In this document: in pieces, positions 63,956 to 64,000 of the stretch
Position numbering within the stretch: position 1 is the stretch's first letter
Layout of the letters: the number at the start of each line of letters is the position of its first letter
NCBI GenBank assembly: GCA_025060135.1
Contig: JANXCY010000005.1
Span: 1-64,000, forward strand
Length of the DNA: 64,000 bases
Direction: 5' to 3'
Source: Anaerolineae bacterium
GTDB taxonomy: Bacteria; Chloroflexota; Anaerolineae; B4-G1; DUEL01
The notes under the pieces: generated by a model
What the model saw: only the letters and a program-made list of their open reading frames with translations
Databases searched by the model: none
What the model was told of the DNA's origin: nothing
Program-made: the position numbers and the translations under genes

Positions 63956-64000
63956 GTGGTACGGTATCTTGGGAGAAAAATCTTCATATACTTGCTGACC
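63956..64000 (+). CDS. ABC transporter permease, DppB-type (5' fragment)
   Basis: GTG at 63956 with AAGGAG upstream opens a frame that runs to the window edge: VVRYLGRKIFIYLLT in 15 codons. This is the usual N-terminus of DppB/OppB permeases (basic residues before the first membrane helix) and the expected neighbour of a family-5 binding protein. The rest is outside the window. Confidence 0.7.
   Translation, partial: MVRYLGRKIFIYLLT

Overview
The window is a GC-rich bacterial chromosome segment, densely packed with mostly co-directional operons. I infer a Chloroflexota (Anaerolineae-like, possibly thermophilic) bacterium. The grounds are Pro/Thr-rich 'TPTPTP' linkers in exported lipoproteins, T-box control of trp and thrS, a LacI plus family-5 binding protein cassette, a single-chain ChlI/ChlD-type chelatase and the general gene repertoire. 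No 16S rRNA gene is present, so the assignment is inference.

Layout. 1-9.3 kb: a poly-G/poly-C palindrome, a DUF2007 protein, a LysM/M23 cell-wall peptidase, a wrecked fused xanthine-dehydrogenase-type gene, then a leftward series of trigger factor, ClpP, hybrid sensor kinase, response regulator and Roadblock protein, headed by tRNA-Leu and a second poly-G/poly-C palindrome. 9.4-16.5 kb: panE, a PIG-L deacetylase, a LysM/lamin-tail protein, a TctA-type permease, an OB-fold lipoprotein and a TolB-like propeller lipoprotein. 16.5-23.6 kb: priA, a C69 peptidase, an RlmD-type methyltransferase, RNase P RNA, tRNA-Gly and a membrane protein.

23.7-35.2 kb: a complete trpEGDCFBA operon read leftward from a T-box leader with a UGG specifier. 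Diverging from it, thrS has its own T-box leader (specifier ACC), followed by purB and a ferritin-like protein. 35.3-46.9 kb: a GntR-solute-binding-protein fusion regulator, a decayed transposase, the xseA/FAD oxidoreductase/phosphohexomutase/obgE operon, a second PIG-L deacetylase, and an L21-L27-L31-tdk-hpt operon whose L31 carries an RpoA-CTD-like tail.

47-60.5 kb, rightward: the ChlI/ChlD-type chelatase, an exported protein, a glycosyltransferase, and a type III-like restriction-modification locus. The locus consists of an N-terminally extended methyltransferase, a separate small PD-(D/E)XK-like protein, a dispersed-repeat block, and a Res-like helicase with no visible nuclease domain. 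A DUF885 peptidase is translationally coupled to the helicase, and an acidic protein is coupled to an MFS transporter. 60.6-64 kb: a LacI repressor with two operator copies at its own promoter, a family-5 ABC binding protein, and the first codons of its permease.

The most unusual items are the split restriction locus, the GntR-SBP fusion, the L31-alphaCTD-like fusion, the back-to-back trp and thr T-boxes, and the poly-G/poly-C palindromes. All functional calls come from reading the sequence; no database search was run.
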